Under the pieces are notes generated by a model. It was not told the DNA's origin and searched no databases. It saw nothing but the letters and a program-made list of their open reading frames with translations. Made by a program: the position numbers and the translations under genes. Shown here one piece after another: positions 53,275-61,929 of a DNA stretch of 64,000 nucleotides. The stretch's first letter is position 1. Each line of letters starts with the position of its first letter. Origin of the DNA: Luteibaculum oceani (GTDB taxonomy: Bacteria > Bacteroidota > Bacteroidia > Flavobacteriales_D > Luteibaculaceae); contig NZ_VORB01000009.1 of NCBI RefSeq assembly GCF_007995015.1, positions 1 through 64,000 of the forward strand. The letters are read 5' to 3'.

Positions 53275-54003
53275 TTAATTATTTCTTAGTCTGGCTTTTA
53301 TTTCCTCAAACTGCTTCTGACTCGATGGAAGTATTAATTCTGGTTTCAATTCTTCCAGCTGGTTGAGGTCGAATATATGCCCTTCCAAAAGCGTTGCTAG
53401 TTCCAATTTGGGTTCATCAAAGTCGAATAGGTCAAACAAATGGTTTATCTGTTTGGTCATAAGGCAGTGCTCCTCAATAAAAGATTTTGCGGCTTTTAAT
53501 CGGCTTTTGGAGAAATAAATCTCCTTAAAATCCTCACGGGCTTTCTCAAATGCACCTGTACTCATGGGGGGCATGCATCCACCCGTGTTTCCATACTTGT
53601 TTCTCAAGTATAGCCCCTCCAGTTCGTTTAGGTGGAGGGTGGATAATTGGTTTAACCAAATTCCTTCTTTACGCTTATAGGTGGAGGTGAAAAGAGGGAG
53701 AAATAATATTTGTTCTCCTATTATGCTTAGCTCTATCTCCTGCTTTTTATTTGGTAGTAGCGTAATTTCATATTGCCCTTTTACGCTTACACTATCTCCA
53801 TATGCCGTAATCAGGAAGGTACTTTTGCTACTATCTAAAAGGGTGTATAGAGGTTGGGCTATGGTGTCTGCAGCCAGGGTGTCTACAACCAGGAAGAAAT
53901 TTTGTTTCTGAGCCGATTTAAAAGTGATAGCCCCCGTTTGAGCGTAGATAGAAAGTACGCAAAAGGCAAAGAGACAGGTTAATGTAAGTCGTTTAATGAT
54001 CAA
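53275..54003 (-). CDS. Secreted protein of unknown function (242 residues)
   Basis: The precursor has a signal peptide (TLTCLFAFCVLSIYAQ). I do not recognise a family. The first about 120 mature residues are beta-rich and include LLDSSKSTFLITAYGDSVSVKGQYEITLLP. The remainder is helical and carries KNKYGNTGGCMPPMSTGAFEKARE and a string of charged helices with C-X2-type cysteines in HCLMTKQINHLFDLFDFDEPKL. The C-terminal part, with short repeats around single conserved residues, resembles DUF4476-like domains in other Bacteroidota proteins. It lies 4 bp after the gene at 54008 in the ferredoxin operon. Confidence 0.75.
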   Translation of the reverse strand: MIIKRLTLTCLFAFCVLSIYAQTGAITFKSAQKQNFFLVVDTLAADTIAQPLYTLLDSSKSTFLITAYGDSVSVKGQYEITLLPNKKQEIELSIIGEQILFLPLFTSTYKRKEGIWLNQLSTLHLNELEGLYLRNKYGNTGGCMPPMSTGAFEKAREDFKEIYFSKSRLKAAKSFIEEHCLMTKQINHLFDLFDFDEPKLELATLLEGHIFDLNQLEELKPELILPSSQKQFEEIKARLRNN

Positions 54004-54007
54004 ATCC

Positions 54008-54820
54008 TTATTTGGGCTTTATCACTTCAACGTTTGTTTTCTTAATCCATTTTCCACCTTTGTATTTAAAGGCATCAAAGGTGTAAGTAGGGGTTAAGTT
54101 GTTGAATACTTTTCCTAAACTTTCATCAATTAAACCAAGCCGATTGTAGTAGAATTGCTTTTCCTTTTCATCGTACTTCATAGAGTAAGCCATGTTGCTT
54201 GGATAATGCACCGTGAAGCGATTTAAGCGATCTCCATTTTCGGTAACCAATACGGGGAAACCAAAAGTGATACCCGCTTTGTTGATACTCAATACCTCGG
54301 CTACTTTGTATGATTCTAGGGCGTTGTCTCCCCTCCAGCCCAGAAGTAAATAACTTCGTCCGTTTTTGCGCTTAAAGGGAACCATGCGGTAGTATACGGC
54401 GCCTGGCCAGTTTTTATTATCGAATATTTCTTTTTCGTCTTCCTTTCCGCGAATGCCACGATCTAAAAGAACTTTAGATTTTGCTGTTCTGCGATCTCTA
54501 TATCCAACCACTCCATAAAACTCATTATTAAAGCGGTTTAATTCTAGATTCCAGGTAACCAGAGTAACTTCTCCTTCTTTGAGCACGGAGAATTTTTCTA
54601 ACTCATCAAAGCCAAAGGCAGCAGCTGCATCTTGCTCGAGAGCGGTTTTTAAAAAAGTAACCACTCTGTCGTTATACAAGAGCTTGGCTGTATCGGTATT
54701 AGAATTAAGCGAAAGCGCTCTGTAAAACTTTATAGAGTCTTCTAGCTGGTTAAGATAACTTTGGGCCGTTCCGCCTAGGGAAACGATAGATAAGAGGTTG
54801 ATTATTAAAAGTTTACGCAT
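54008..54820 (-). CDS. Secreted protein of unknown function (270 residues)
   Basis: The precursor has a signal peptide (LLIINLLSIVSLGGTAQ). I do not recognise a named family. The mature chain starts with a helical part (LNQLEDSIKFYRAL). The rest is beta-rich, with repeated aromatic strand motifs (EVTLVTWNLELNRFNNEFYGVVGYRDR, YLLLGWRGDNALESYKVAEVLS). The extended FTVHYPSNMAYSMKYDEKEKQFYY ending may be a lipid- or metal-binding beta structure, but that is speculation. It sits between the ferredoxin gene (21 bp upstream) and another secreted protein gene (4 bp downstream). Confidence 0.78.
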   Translation of the reverse strand: MRKLLIINLLSIVSLGGTAQSYLNQLEDSIKFYRALSLNSNTDTAKLLYNDRVVTFLKTALEQDAAAAFGFDELEKFSVLKEGEVTLVTWNLELNRFNNEFYGVVGYRDRRTAKSKVLLDRGIRGKEDEKEIFDNKNWPGAVYYRMVPFKRKNGRSYLLLGWRGDNALESYKVAEVLSINKAGITFGFPVLVTENGDRLNRFTVHYPSNMAYSMKYDEKEKQFYYNRLGLIDESLGKVFNNLTPTYTFDAFKYKGGKWIKKTNVEVIKPK

Positions 54821-54841
54821 AATGGGGCTAGCTTGGGGCTC

Positions 54842-55189
54842 CTAAAGATGCATAAAATCCTTTTTAGCCAATAATTGATCTTCTGATTCTCTGTGATCTG
54901 GATCGTCAACACAGCAGTCTACTGGGCATACAGCTGCACATTGTGGCTCATCGTGAAAACCTACACACTCTGTACACTTATCGGTAACTATGTAGTACAC
55001 ATCCATAGACCCTGGTTCGTGATCTGCAGATGCATCTTCTTCGCTTCCGCTAGGTGTTTTAATAACACCGTTAAGAGAAGTTCCATCCGCAAAACTCCAT
55101 TCCGCTCCACCCTCATAAATTGCATTATTTGGACATTCGGGTTCGCAAGCCCCGCAGTTAATGCATTCGTCGGTGATCATTATAGCCAT
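54842..55189 (-). CDS. 2[4Fe-4S] ferredoxin
   Basis: The 115-residue ferredoxin binds two [4Fe-4S] clusters. The ligand sets are [12 protein letters not shown] (first) and [21 protein letters not shown] (second), the latter with the longer loop seen in YfhL-like and low-potential ferredoxins. I use the ATG at 55189, giving the conserved [15 protein letters not shown] start, since the longer version starts in a different composition. It is an electron carrier in the cytoplasm and is the first gene of a minus-strand operon with the two secreted proteins. It diverges from the acyl-CoA reductase gene. Confidence 0.93.
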   Translation of the reverse strand: MAIMITDECINCGACEPECPNNAIYEGGAEWSFADGTSLNGVIKTPSGSEEDASADHEPGSMDVYYIVTDKCTECVGFHDEPQCAAVCPVDCCVDDPDHRESEDQLLAKKDFMHL

Positions 55190-55265
55190 TACACAGTCAG
55201 TTTTAGGTGTACCTTTGCAATTCGCTTGCAAATATAGCTATTGCAATCAGCTGAAACAATTAGAT

Positions 55266-56294
55266 ATGATGGTCCAAGAAAGCGTCTTAACACAAATTCA
55301 TGCATTTGCAGTTAATTTAAAGGGTGAGTTAGCACGTATAGAAAGTTCTGAAAGCTACGATTCGCAATGGGTTGCGTGTATTCGTAAGGCGGAAATAGAG
55401 AACCCTTGGTTCACTAAAAGAGAACAGTTAAGAAGTCTAAAAAGTTGGGTTGCTATCCTTACCGACCCATCTTTCGAAGCGGAACTAAACCGTTTTCCGC
55501 CAAAAACCACCACAAAAACTGTGGGTGTAATTGCTGCAGGAAACATTCCTATGGTTGGTTTGCACGATGCTATTTCGGTTTTGCTAAGCGGTCATAACCT
55601 GCTTTTAAAGTGCAGCAGTGAAGACAAGATCTTATTGCCTTTTTTTCTCGCGCAGCTTTCGGAATTCGTAGTGGATTTTAAAGCGCGCTATTCCATTGTA
55701 GAAGGATTTAAATCTCGTGATATAAATGCCCTTATCGCAACAGGGTCGGATAACACCGCTAGGTATTTTGAGTACTACTTTAGAGAAAACCATAAAATCA
55801 TCAGAAAGAATAGGACTTCGGTAGCGGTTTTGGATGGAAGCGAAACCCAAGAAGAAATGGAAGCATTGCTTGAAGATGTTTTTGCCTATTTCGGATTGGG
55901 TTGTAGGAGTATCACCAAACTCTATTTACCTAAAGGTTTTGATGTGCAACGGGTATTTAAGGCCATGCCTAAATTTGAGTATTTGGCTAACCACAATAAG
56001 TATATGAATAACTATACCTACCATAAGGCTTTGTACTTAATGAATCAGACTCCTTATCTGGAGAATGGGTTTTGCAATTTGGTGGAAGAGGAAAGTTTGC
56101 ATTCGCCCGTTTCTTGTTTGCACTATGAGTTTTATGATGATATAGCGGTTTTAAACAACACCCTAACTGATATGCAAGAGAAGATACAGTGCAGGGTAGG
56201 GGTGGATGGTCTGGCGCTAGGTTCGGCTCAGAAACCTTGCTTTACCGACTATGCCGACCAGGTAAATACCATGGAGTTTTTAAACGGACTTTAA
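55266..56294 (+). CDS. Acyl-CoA reductase (LuxC-like)
   Basis: This PF05893-type enzyme reduces fatty acyl-CoA or acyl-thioesters to aldehydes with NADPH. The 342-residue protein (ATG at 55266, preferred over an earlier start that extends into the leader) has VGVIAAGNIPMVGLHDAISVLLSGHNLLLKCS. The catalytic-Cys zone is AYFGLGCRSITKLYLPKG. Bacteroidota genomes often carry this gene divergent from a ferredoxin gene, as here, but whether they share a physiology is not established. The 3' end overlaps the convergent lipoprotein gene by 4 bp. Confidence 0.92.
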   Translation: MMVQESVLTQIHAFAVNLKGELARIESSESYDSQWVACIRKAEIENPWFTKREQLRSLKSWVAILTDPSFEAELNRFPPKTTTKTVGVIAAGNIPMVGLHDAISVLLSGHNLLLKCSSEDKILLPFFLAQLSEFVVDFKARYSIVEGFKSRDINALIATGSDNTARYFEYYFRENHKIIRKNRTSVAVLDGSETQEEMEALLEDVFAYFGLGCRSITKLYLPKGFDVQRVFKAMPKFEYLANHNKYMNNYTYHKALYLMNQTPYLENGFCNLVEEESLHSPVSCLHYEFYDDIAVLNNTLTDMQEKIQCRVGVDGLALGSAQKPCFTDYADQVNTMEFLNGL

Positions 56295-57724
56295 TCAATT
56301 TCGAAAACGCCTAAATCAGGGTTGTTGGGTCTTAGTTTGCCGGTAATGTCGTTGGGGTAATTGCTTGGTATTCCAGCACCCAATACCGGAGAGTTTGCCG
56401 TTGGCTTAAATCCTTTAGATACATCTCCTTCCAAAACGGGGTTGTCGTAAATGATGTTTTGGGTTGGGAGTTTACTAATTTCTTCTTCTGCGTCTATTTG
56501 GTTGTGTCTTAGAAGGAAATTTAAATTGCCTTCCTCAAATTTTTCTATTCCAATTTCAGTGTCTTCAAATCCGGTTACGATGCTGTTTTCCATGTAACTG
56601 TTTTCCATGTTTCTTACCTGAACCCGTCCTAAAATATCCTGGTAAGCATTAGAAATATATAGGGACGGCTGGTTGCGCACCGTTTCGGCCCAATAGTTTG
56701 CTATGGTAAAATGGCTCAGTTGGTATTCCCCACCACCAAGAAATGCCGCAGCTTGCTGTCCGCAATTGTAAATGGCCACATTTCCAGCCTTTATCCGATA
56801 GTTTCTGGCAAGAATACCAGAAAGGCTATGATTCTTTAATACAATGTTTTCTAGCGTAATCTGGTTGGATGAGGTAGGAGCTTCCAAATTATAAGGAAAC
56901 TGGAGTGTTTCAATTTGCAGTCCGATGAATGCATTTTTTATTACGCAGTTCTTAAGTACGTGATCCTTGTCCGATTCGTTAATAATTATCCTATCCCATT
57001 GCCCTGGGAGTTCGTCGTAAAAAGATTCTAGCCTATCGCCTTGGAAAACAATGGGCTCCTCTAGCGTTCCATTGGCATTTATATTTCCTCCATTATAAAT
57101 CCATAATCCTCCACCGGCGTGGAAATGAATTTGTGTACCCGCTTGTATGGTAAGGGAGTTAAGACTGTCGACCACTGCATAACCATAAATTACAATGGGC
57201 TTTTCGTTGGTCCACGTTGTGTTCTCTGGAAGAATGTGTAGGGGAGGTAGCCCTTGGATAATGGTGTTGGGGCGGATGTAGTGCGCATCTTGCCCCCAGG
57301 CTACGATAGGAAGTTTTTTGGATTCCGTACTGGTTGAAAAAACGAGTTTGTCTTCCACAATCAGTGGACTATTTACCCCATTGGGATCGATGTTAGCCTC
57401 TACAAAAACAAAGATGCTATCTCCACCACCAATTTCAATAATTTTGTTAACCGGACCTGGGGTTCCATCGGCATTAATTCTAAAAACCGAATTGTTGTTT
57501 TCAAGAGCAACAGAAGTTATTTCAATGGTTTTATTGCCTCGGTTGTAAACTTTAAAATTGCGTGTTGCTGTTCCTATTTCCGTGAAAACGGTATCGAAGA
57601 ATAGGGTGTCGATAGAAAAGCTTAAATCGCTTAAGTTCGCTGTGAATTTTTCCTTTTTACAAGCACTAAATGCGATGATAATAAGGAGGATAAAAAGAAA
57701 GTATAACGGCGATTTTTTAATCAT
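56291..57724 (-). CDS. Lipoprotein with predicted right-handed beta-helix
   Basis: The 477-residue precursor has a lipoprotein signal (LFILLIIIAFSAC, Cys at about residue 21) and a positively charged start of the mature chain. An N-terminal beta-sandwich (about 30-140, DTLFFDTVFTEIGTATRNFKVYN) resembles DUF1573/Ig-like caps. A right-handed parallel beta-helix follows (about 160-430), suggested by repeated short strands such as ENIVLKNHSLSGILARNYRIK. The final RPNNPDLGVFEID matches the ending of choice-of-anchor beta-helix proteins. Its role may be polysaccharide binding or surface display; no catalytic acids are evident. Confidence 0.86.
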   Translation of the reverse strand: MIKKSPLYFLFILLIIIAFSACKKEKFTANLSDLSFSIDTLFFDTVFTEIGTATRNFKVYNRGNKTIEITSVALENNNSVFRINADGTPGPVNKIIEIGGGDSIFVFVEANIDPNGVNSPLIVEDKLVFSTSTESKKLPIVAWGQDAHYIRPNTIIQGLPPLHILPENTTWTNEKPIVIYGYAVVDSLNSLTIQAGTQIHFHAGGGLWIYNGGNINANGTLEEPIVFQGDRLESFYDELPGQWDRIIINESDKDHVLKNCVIKNAFIGLQIETLQFPYNLEAPTSSNQITLENIVLKNHSLSGILARNYRIKAGNVAIYNCGQQAAAFLGGGEYQLSHFTIANYWAETVRNQPSLYISNAYQDILGRVQVRNMENSYMENSIVTGFEDTEIGIEKFEEGNLNFLLRHNQIDAEEEISKLPTQNIIYDNPVLEGDVSKGFKPTANSPVLGAGIPSNYPNDITGKLRPNNPDLGVFEID

Positions 57725-57771
57725 GACCCAAGCTTAACGGGAACAAAAGAAAATAATTATTTAAACAACGC

Positions 57772-57800
57772 TTGAATTATACGAAAAAGTTATACATTTG
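57772..57800 (+). promoter_or_regulatory. Bacteroidota-type promoter of rpmE2
   Basis: TTG (57772-57774) and TACATTTG (57793-57800, TAnnTTTG) are spaced by 18 nt. The ATG at 57820 follows 20 bp later, with GAGGGAG just before it. Confidence 0.8.
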
Positions 57801-57819
57801 CCGTCCAAAATTGAGGGAG

Positions 57820-58083
57820 ATGAAGAAAGGAATCCATCCAGAAGAATATAGACAGGTTGTTTTTAAAGATGTATCTAACGATTACTCATTTGTAACGCGT
57901 TCTACTGCTCCAAGTAATGAAACTATCAAGTGGGAAGACGGAAATGAGTATCCATTAATTAAAGTGGAAATTTCTCATAAGTCGCATCCATTCTTTACTG
58001 GTAAGATCCAATTCGTGGATACTGCTGGACGTATCGATAAGTTTAAGACTCGTTACGCTAAATTTGACAAGAAGAAAAAGTAA
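57820..58083 (+). CDS. rpmE2: 50S ribosomal protein L31 type B
   Basis: The 87-residue large-subunit protein opens [24 protein letters not shown]. It lacks the CxxC zinc motif of type A L31, and [39 protein letters not shown] is the conserved C-terminal block. A zinc-free L31 is the paralogue used or favoured during zinc limitation in some bacteria, but in Bacteroidota the type B gene is often the only L31. A promoter and a terminator make it monocistronic. I use the ATG at 57820, the conserved start. Confidence 0.97.
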   Translation: MKKGIHPEEYRQVVFKDVSNDYSFVTRSTAPSNETIKWEDGNEYPLIKVEISHKSHPFFTGKIQFVDTAGRIDKFKTRYAKFDKKKK

Positions 58084-58107
58084 CAAGAAGTTTTTTTCAA
58101 GATATTT

Positions 58108-58139
58108 AAAGCCTCAATTTTAGTTGAGGCTTTTTTTTT
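58108..58139 (+). terminator. Intrinsic terminator after rpmE2
   Basis: A stem of GCCTCAA (58111-58117) with TTGAGGC (58124-58130) is extended by A-T pairs and followed by nine T. Confidence 0.9.
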
Positions 58140-58147
58140 ACCCATAT

Positions 58148-59329
58148 ATGAACCTGATTCTATTCGATACGCATATAGAGGATTTTTATCCTTTTACTTT
58201 TACTCGCCCAGTTTCCGAACTAAGGGCAGGAGCTTTTACCATTGCTCAGAAATGGAAAGCTTACGGCAAAAACTTAAAGGTGTGTTACAAAACGCACGAG
58301 AGTTTGCAAGAAAAATTCCCTTTTGTACTTGAGAACGATAATTTGGTGGTGCCCTCAGAATTGGTTCCAACCAAATCTCTCGTATCCAAGGTTAACGATT
58401 TGCTAAATAACCAAGCGCTTGTACATCAAGGTGAAATACTGGCGATTCGACTTGGTGCTGAGAAAATTTCTAATGTTCCTGGGGCAACGGCGATAAAAGA
58501 TTATATCAACGATATCGAAGAAATAGAGTACGATGGTGCCGTTTATTGGTTAGAACAGGTTACCGATTTATTTACCCAAGCTGGGCAATATCTTACTCGT
58601 GATATCTCATTGTTTAAGGGGAAGTACAACACCGATCCTGGCAATTACTGCAAGGTTTTAGGTAAAGAGCTAATTATTAAAAAGGGAGCAGAAGTTTATG
58701 CTTCTACCATAAATACCACCACTGGCCCCGTGGTTATTGATAAGGGAGCTCTGGTTATGGAAGGCTGTAACCTAAGGGGACCATTATATATCGGGGAAGG
58801 CGCCGTGGTAAAAATGGGTGCCAAAATATATGGTCCAACCGTTATTGGACCTCATTGTAAGGTTGGAGGAGAAATTAGTAACTCCATTTTCTTTGGTTAC
58901 AGCAATAAGGGTCACGACGGATTTTTGGGGAACTCCATAATTGGTGAGTGGTGCAACTTAGGTGCCGATACCAATACCAGTAATTTGAAAAACAATTACG
59001 GAGAGGTTAAACGTTGGGATTACAAAACACAAGATTATCAAGGAAGTGGACTGCAGTTTTGTGGATTGTTAATGGGAGATCACAGTAAATCTGCTATTAA
59101 TACCCAATTTAATACCGGAACTACTGTTGGGGTTTTTGCCAATGTCTTTACATCTAAATTTCCACCTAAGCACATTAAAAGTTTTGCTTGGATGGGAGAG
59201 GATAAAGAAGATAAATTCAACCTCGAAAAAGCTTACGAAGTTGCCCTGCGAGTAATGGAAAGAAGGGAAGTTCCACTTACAGATGCTGACAAAAGATTGT
59301 TGGAGTATTTGTATAACAACGCGAAATAA
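58148..59329 (+). CDS. GlmU-like sugar nucleotidyltransferase family protein
   Basis: The 393-residue protein starts MNLILFDTHIEDFYPFTFTRPVSELRAGAFTIAQKW. It contains a nucleotidyltransferase-like N-terminal half and a left-handed beta-helix hexapeptide repeat half (about 180-340). The helix half is visible in LVMEGCNLRGPLYIGEGAVVKMGAKIYGPTVIGPHCKVGGEI. It resembles the GlmU-type bifunctional architecture, but the canonical pyrophosphorylase loop is weak. In Bacteroidota this family is annotated as GlmU-family of uncertain substrate. I use the ATG at 58148, since the earlier frame start lies inside the rpmE2 terminator. Confidence 0.88.
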   Translation: MNLILFDTHIEDFYPFTFTRPVSELRAGAFTIAQKWKAYGKNLKVCYKTHESLQEKFPFVLENDNLVVPSELVPTKSLVSKVNDLLNNQALVHQGEILAIRLGAEKISNVPGATAIKDYINDIEEIEYDGAVYWLEQVTDLFTQAGQYLTRDISLFKGKYNTDPGNYCKVLGKELIIKKGAEVYASTINTTTGPVVIDKGALVMEGCNLRGPLYIGEGAVVKMGAKIYGPTVIGPHCKVGGEISNSIFFGYSNKGHDGFLGNSIIGEWCNLGADTNTSNLKNNYGEVKRWDYKTQDYQGSGLQFCGLLMGDHSKSAINTQFNTGTTVGVFANVFTSKFPPKHIKSFAWMGEDKEDKFNLEKAYEVALRVMERREVPLTDADKRLLEYLYNNAK

Positions 59330-59354
59330 TTGACAATTTTTCCGCTTTTCCCCT

Positions 59355-59370
59355 TGGCACGACCTTTGCC
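59355..59370 (+). promoter_or_regulatory. Sigma-54 (RpoN) promoter of lon
   Basis: TGGCACGACCTTTGCC matches the sigma-54 consensus TGGCACGnnnnTTGCW at every fixed position except the last (C for A/T). The -24 GG and -12 GC spacing is exact. Transcription should start near 59381, about 55 bp before the lon start codon. Confidence 0.75.
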
Positions 59371-59436
59371 AAATACACACCGTACATAGTGAAGTAGCAA
59401 AGTCATGACATTATGGCTTGGAAGGAAGATTACAAC

Positions 59437-61878
59437 ATGAAGGATAGCTTTTTTAATGAGAATTTTTTCTCAGACGTTATAGAAACCGATACAGAATTTA
59501 TACCCCTTATAAGCTCCGAGGATGAGGAGAATATGAGTAAGGAATCTGTACCGGAAATTGTACCCATTTTGCCTTTGCGAAACAATGTTTTGTTTCCTGG
59601 TGTGGTAATTCCAATTACGGTGGGAAGAGATAAGTCGATAAAACTTATTCAAGAGGCCTACAAAGGAGACAAAACGATAGGGGTAGTCGCGCAAAAAGAT
59701 CAAAGCGAGGAGGAGCCTAAAGAAGATGGAATACATAAAATAGGAACCATCGCCCGTATCATTCGCATGCTTAAAATGCCCGATGGTTCAACTACCATTA
59801 TTATTCAGGGTAAAAAGCGTTTCGCCATCTCAGAAATGGTAGAGATTGAACCCTACTTTAAGGCCAAGGTAGAGGAGTATCCGGATCTTAAACCCAAGAA
59901 AAATGTAGAGATGGAAGCCCTTATTTCCTCCATCAAGGAAATGGCTTTAAACATCATCCAACAATCGCCTAACATTCCTAGTGAAGCTGCATTTGCTATT
60001 AAGAATATTGAAAGCACCTCTTTTTTGGTGAATTTCATATCCTCGAACATGAACGCTACGGTGGAGCACAAGCAATTGATGCTCGAAGAACCAAAACTAG
60101 AAGAGCGTTCTAGAATGGTGCTGAAACATCTTACTAAAGAAAATCAGCTCCTTGAGATTAAAAACGATATCCAATCTAAGGTTAAGGAGGATATAGATAA
60201 GCAGCAAAGAGAATATTTCCTGCATCAGCAAATGAAAACCATCCAAGATGAATTGGGTGATAATCCAGTTGAAGAGGAAATAAACGAGCTGCGTAAAAAG
60301 GCCAAGGGTAAAAAGTGGTCGAAAGAAGTTGGGCAAACCTTTAACAAAGAGCTCGACAAGCTACAGCGAATGAATCCTTCGGCTGCGGAATACTCCGTAC
60401 AGCTTAACTACTTGGAGTTGTTGGTTGAGCTTCCTTGGAACGAGTACAGCAAGGATAAATTCGATTTAAAACGTGCGGAACGCATACTTAACAACGACCA
60501 TTATGGGTTAGAGAAAGTTAAGGAGCGCATTTTAGAGCAATTGGCTGTATTTAAGCTTAAAAAGGATATAAAATCTCCGATTATTTGTTTGTACGGCCCT
60601 CCCGGTGTGGGTAAAACCTCCTTGGGGAAATCGGTTGCTGAGGCTTTGGGTCGCAAGTATGCTAGAATGTCTTTGGGTGGACTTAGAGACGAAGCAGAAA
60701 TAAGAGGGCATAGAAAAACTTATATCGGAGCTATGCCTGGGCGTATTATTCAAAGCCTGAAAAAGGTGAAAACTGCCAATCCGGTTTTTATCTTGGATGA
60801 AATAGACAAGCTCACTCACGATACCCATGGAGATCCATCTTCTGCCTTACTAGAAGTATTAGATCCCGAACAAAACGATAAGTTTTACGACAACTACGTA
60901 GAGCAAGATTTCGATCTTTCTAAGGTGCTCTTTATTGCCACGGCGAATAATCTGGCTACCATCCAACCCGCACTTCGCGATAGAATGGAAATTATAGAGG
61001 TAAGTGGCTATACTTTGGAAGAAAAAGTTGAAATAGCTAAGCGTCACCTCATTCCTAAGTTGCTTAAGGATAATGGAGTTGAAAAAACTCAAATAAAACT
61101 GGGCAAAGCGGTATTAGAGGCGGTTATCGATCAGTATACCAACGAATCGGGTGTGCGTGGATTAGAAAAACGCCTATCTAAACTTATTCGTCACCGTGCC
61201 AAGCAAATAGCCATGGAGGAGGAGTTCGATCCTACCCTGAAAGTGGCCGATTTGAAAACCATATATGGCCCAACCCACGTAAAAGACAAATACCAAGGGA
61301 ACGATTTCGCTGGTGTGGTTACTGGTTTGGCTTGGACTCCAACCGGTGGTGACATTCTTTTTGTAGAAACCTCTCTAAGTGCTGGAAAAGGGAAATTAAC
61401 CCTTACTGGTAATCTTGGTGATGTTATGAAAGAAAGTGCCCTGCTAGCATTGGAGTATCTTAAGGCTAACAGCGAATTGATAGGCCTTAAGCCCGAGGTT
61501 TTCGATAATTACAATGTGCACATTCACGTTCCAGAGGGTGCTGTTCCTAAAGATGGACCATCTGCTGGTATAACCATGCTTACTTCTCTTGCTTCTGCCT
61601 TTACCCAGCGTAAGGTTAGAAAGTATATTGCTATGACAGGAGAAATAACGCTAAGAGGTAAAGTACTGCCAGTAGGAGGTGTGAAAGAGAAAATTTTAGC
61701 TGCAAAAAGAGCTGGAATTAAAGAGATTATTCTTTCCATCCAAAACGAAAAGGATATCCTCGATATCGACGAGAAATACCTGAGCGGATTAATTTTTACC
61801 TATGTGCAAAACATGGAGGAGGTTCTAAAAAGGGCAATTCTTAAAGAGAAAGTAGAAGGAGCCAGGGAATTTAAGTAG
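59437..61878 (+). CDS. lon: ATP-dependent Lon protease
   Basis: This cytoplasmic AAA+ serine protease degrades damaged and regulatory proteins. The 813-residue protein has a LonN substrate-recognition domain from about residue 35 (VPEIVPILPLRNNVLFPGVVIPIT). The ATPase has Walker A GPPGVGKTSLGK and Walker B VFILDEIDKL. A C-terminal protease domain has the Ser nucleophile in PKDGPSAGITMLT and the Lys in GGVKEKILAAKRAG. I choose the ATG at 59437 because AAGGAAG lies 8 nt upstream and its N-terminus resembles other Bacteroidota Lon proteins; an ATG at 59413 would add eight residues. Upstream is a near-perfect sigma-54 promoter. Confidence 0.96.
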   Translation: MKDSFFNENFFSDVIETDTEFIPLISSEDEENMSKESVPEIVPILPLRNNVLFPGVVIPITVGRDKSIKLIQEAYKGDKTIGVVAQKDQSEEEPKEDGIHKIGTIARIIRMLKMPDGSTTIIIQGKKRFAISEMVEIEPYFKAKVEEYPDLKPKKNVEMEALISSIKEMALNIIQQSPNIPSEAAFAIKNIESTSFLVNFISSNMNATVEHKQLMLEEPKLEERSRMVLKHLTKENQLLEIKNDIQSKVKEDIDKQQREYFLHQQMKTIQDELGDNPVEEEINELRKKAKGKKWSKEVGQTFNKELDKLQRMNPSAAEYSVQLNYLELLVELPWNEYSKDKFDLKRAERILNNDHYGLEKVKERILEQLAVFKLKKDIKSPIICLYGPPGVGKTSLGKSVAEALGRKYARMSLGGLRDEAEIRGHRKTYIGAMPGRIIQSLKKVKTANPVFILDEIDKLTHDTHGDPSSALLEVLDPEQNDKFYDNYVEQDFDLSKVLFIATANNLATIQPALRDRMEIIEVSGYTLEEKVEIAKRHLIPKLLKDNGVEKTQIKLGKAVLEAVIDQYTNESGVRGLEKRLSKLIRHRAKQIAMEEEFDPTLKVADLKTIYGPTHVKDKYQGNDFAGVVTGLAWTPTGGDILFVETSLSAGKGKLTLTGNLGDVMKESALLALEYLKANSELIGLKPEVFDNYNVHIHVPEGAVPKDGPSAGITMLTSLASAFTQRKVRKYIAMTGEITLRGKVLPVGGVKEKILAAKRAGIKEIILSIQNEKDILDIDEKYLSGLIFTYVQNMEEVLKRAILKEKVEGAREFK

Positions 61879-61929
61879 CTTGGAAATTTATTTTTATAAT
61901 TTGCGTTTGCAGTAAAACCCATACCAAGC

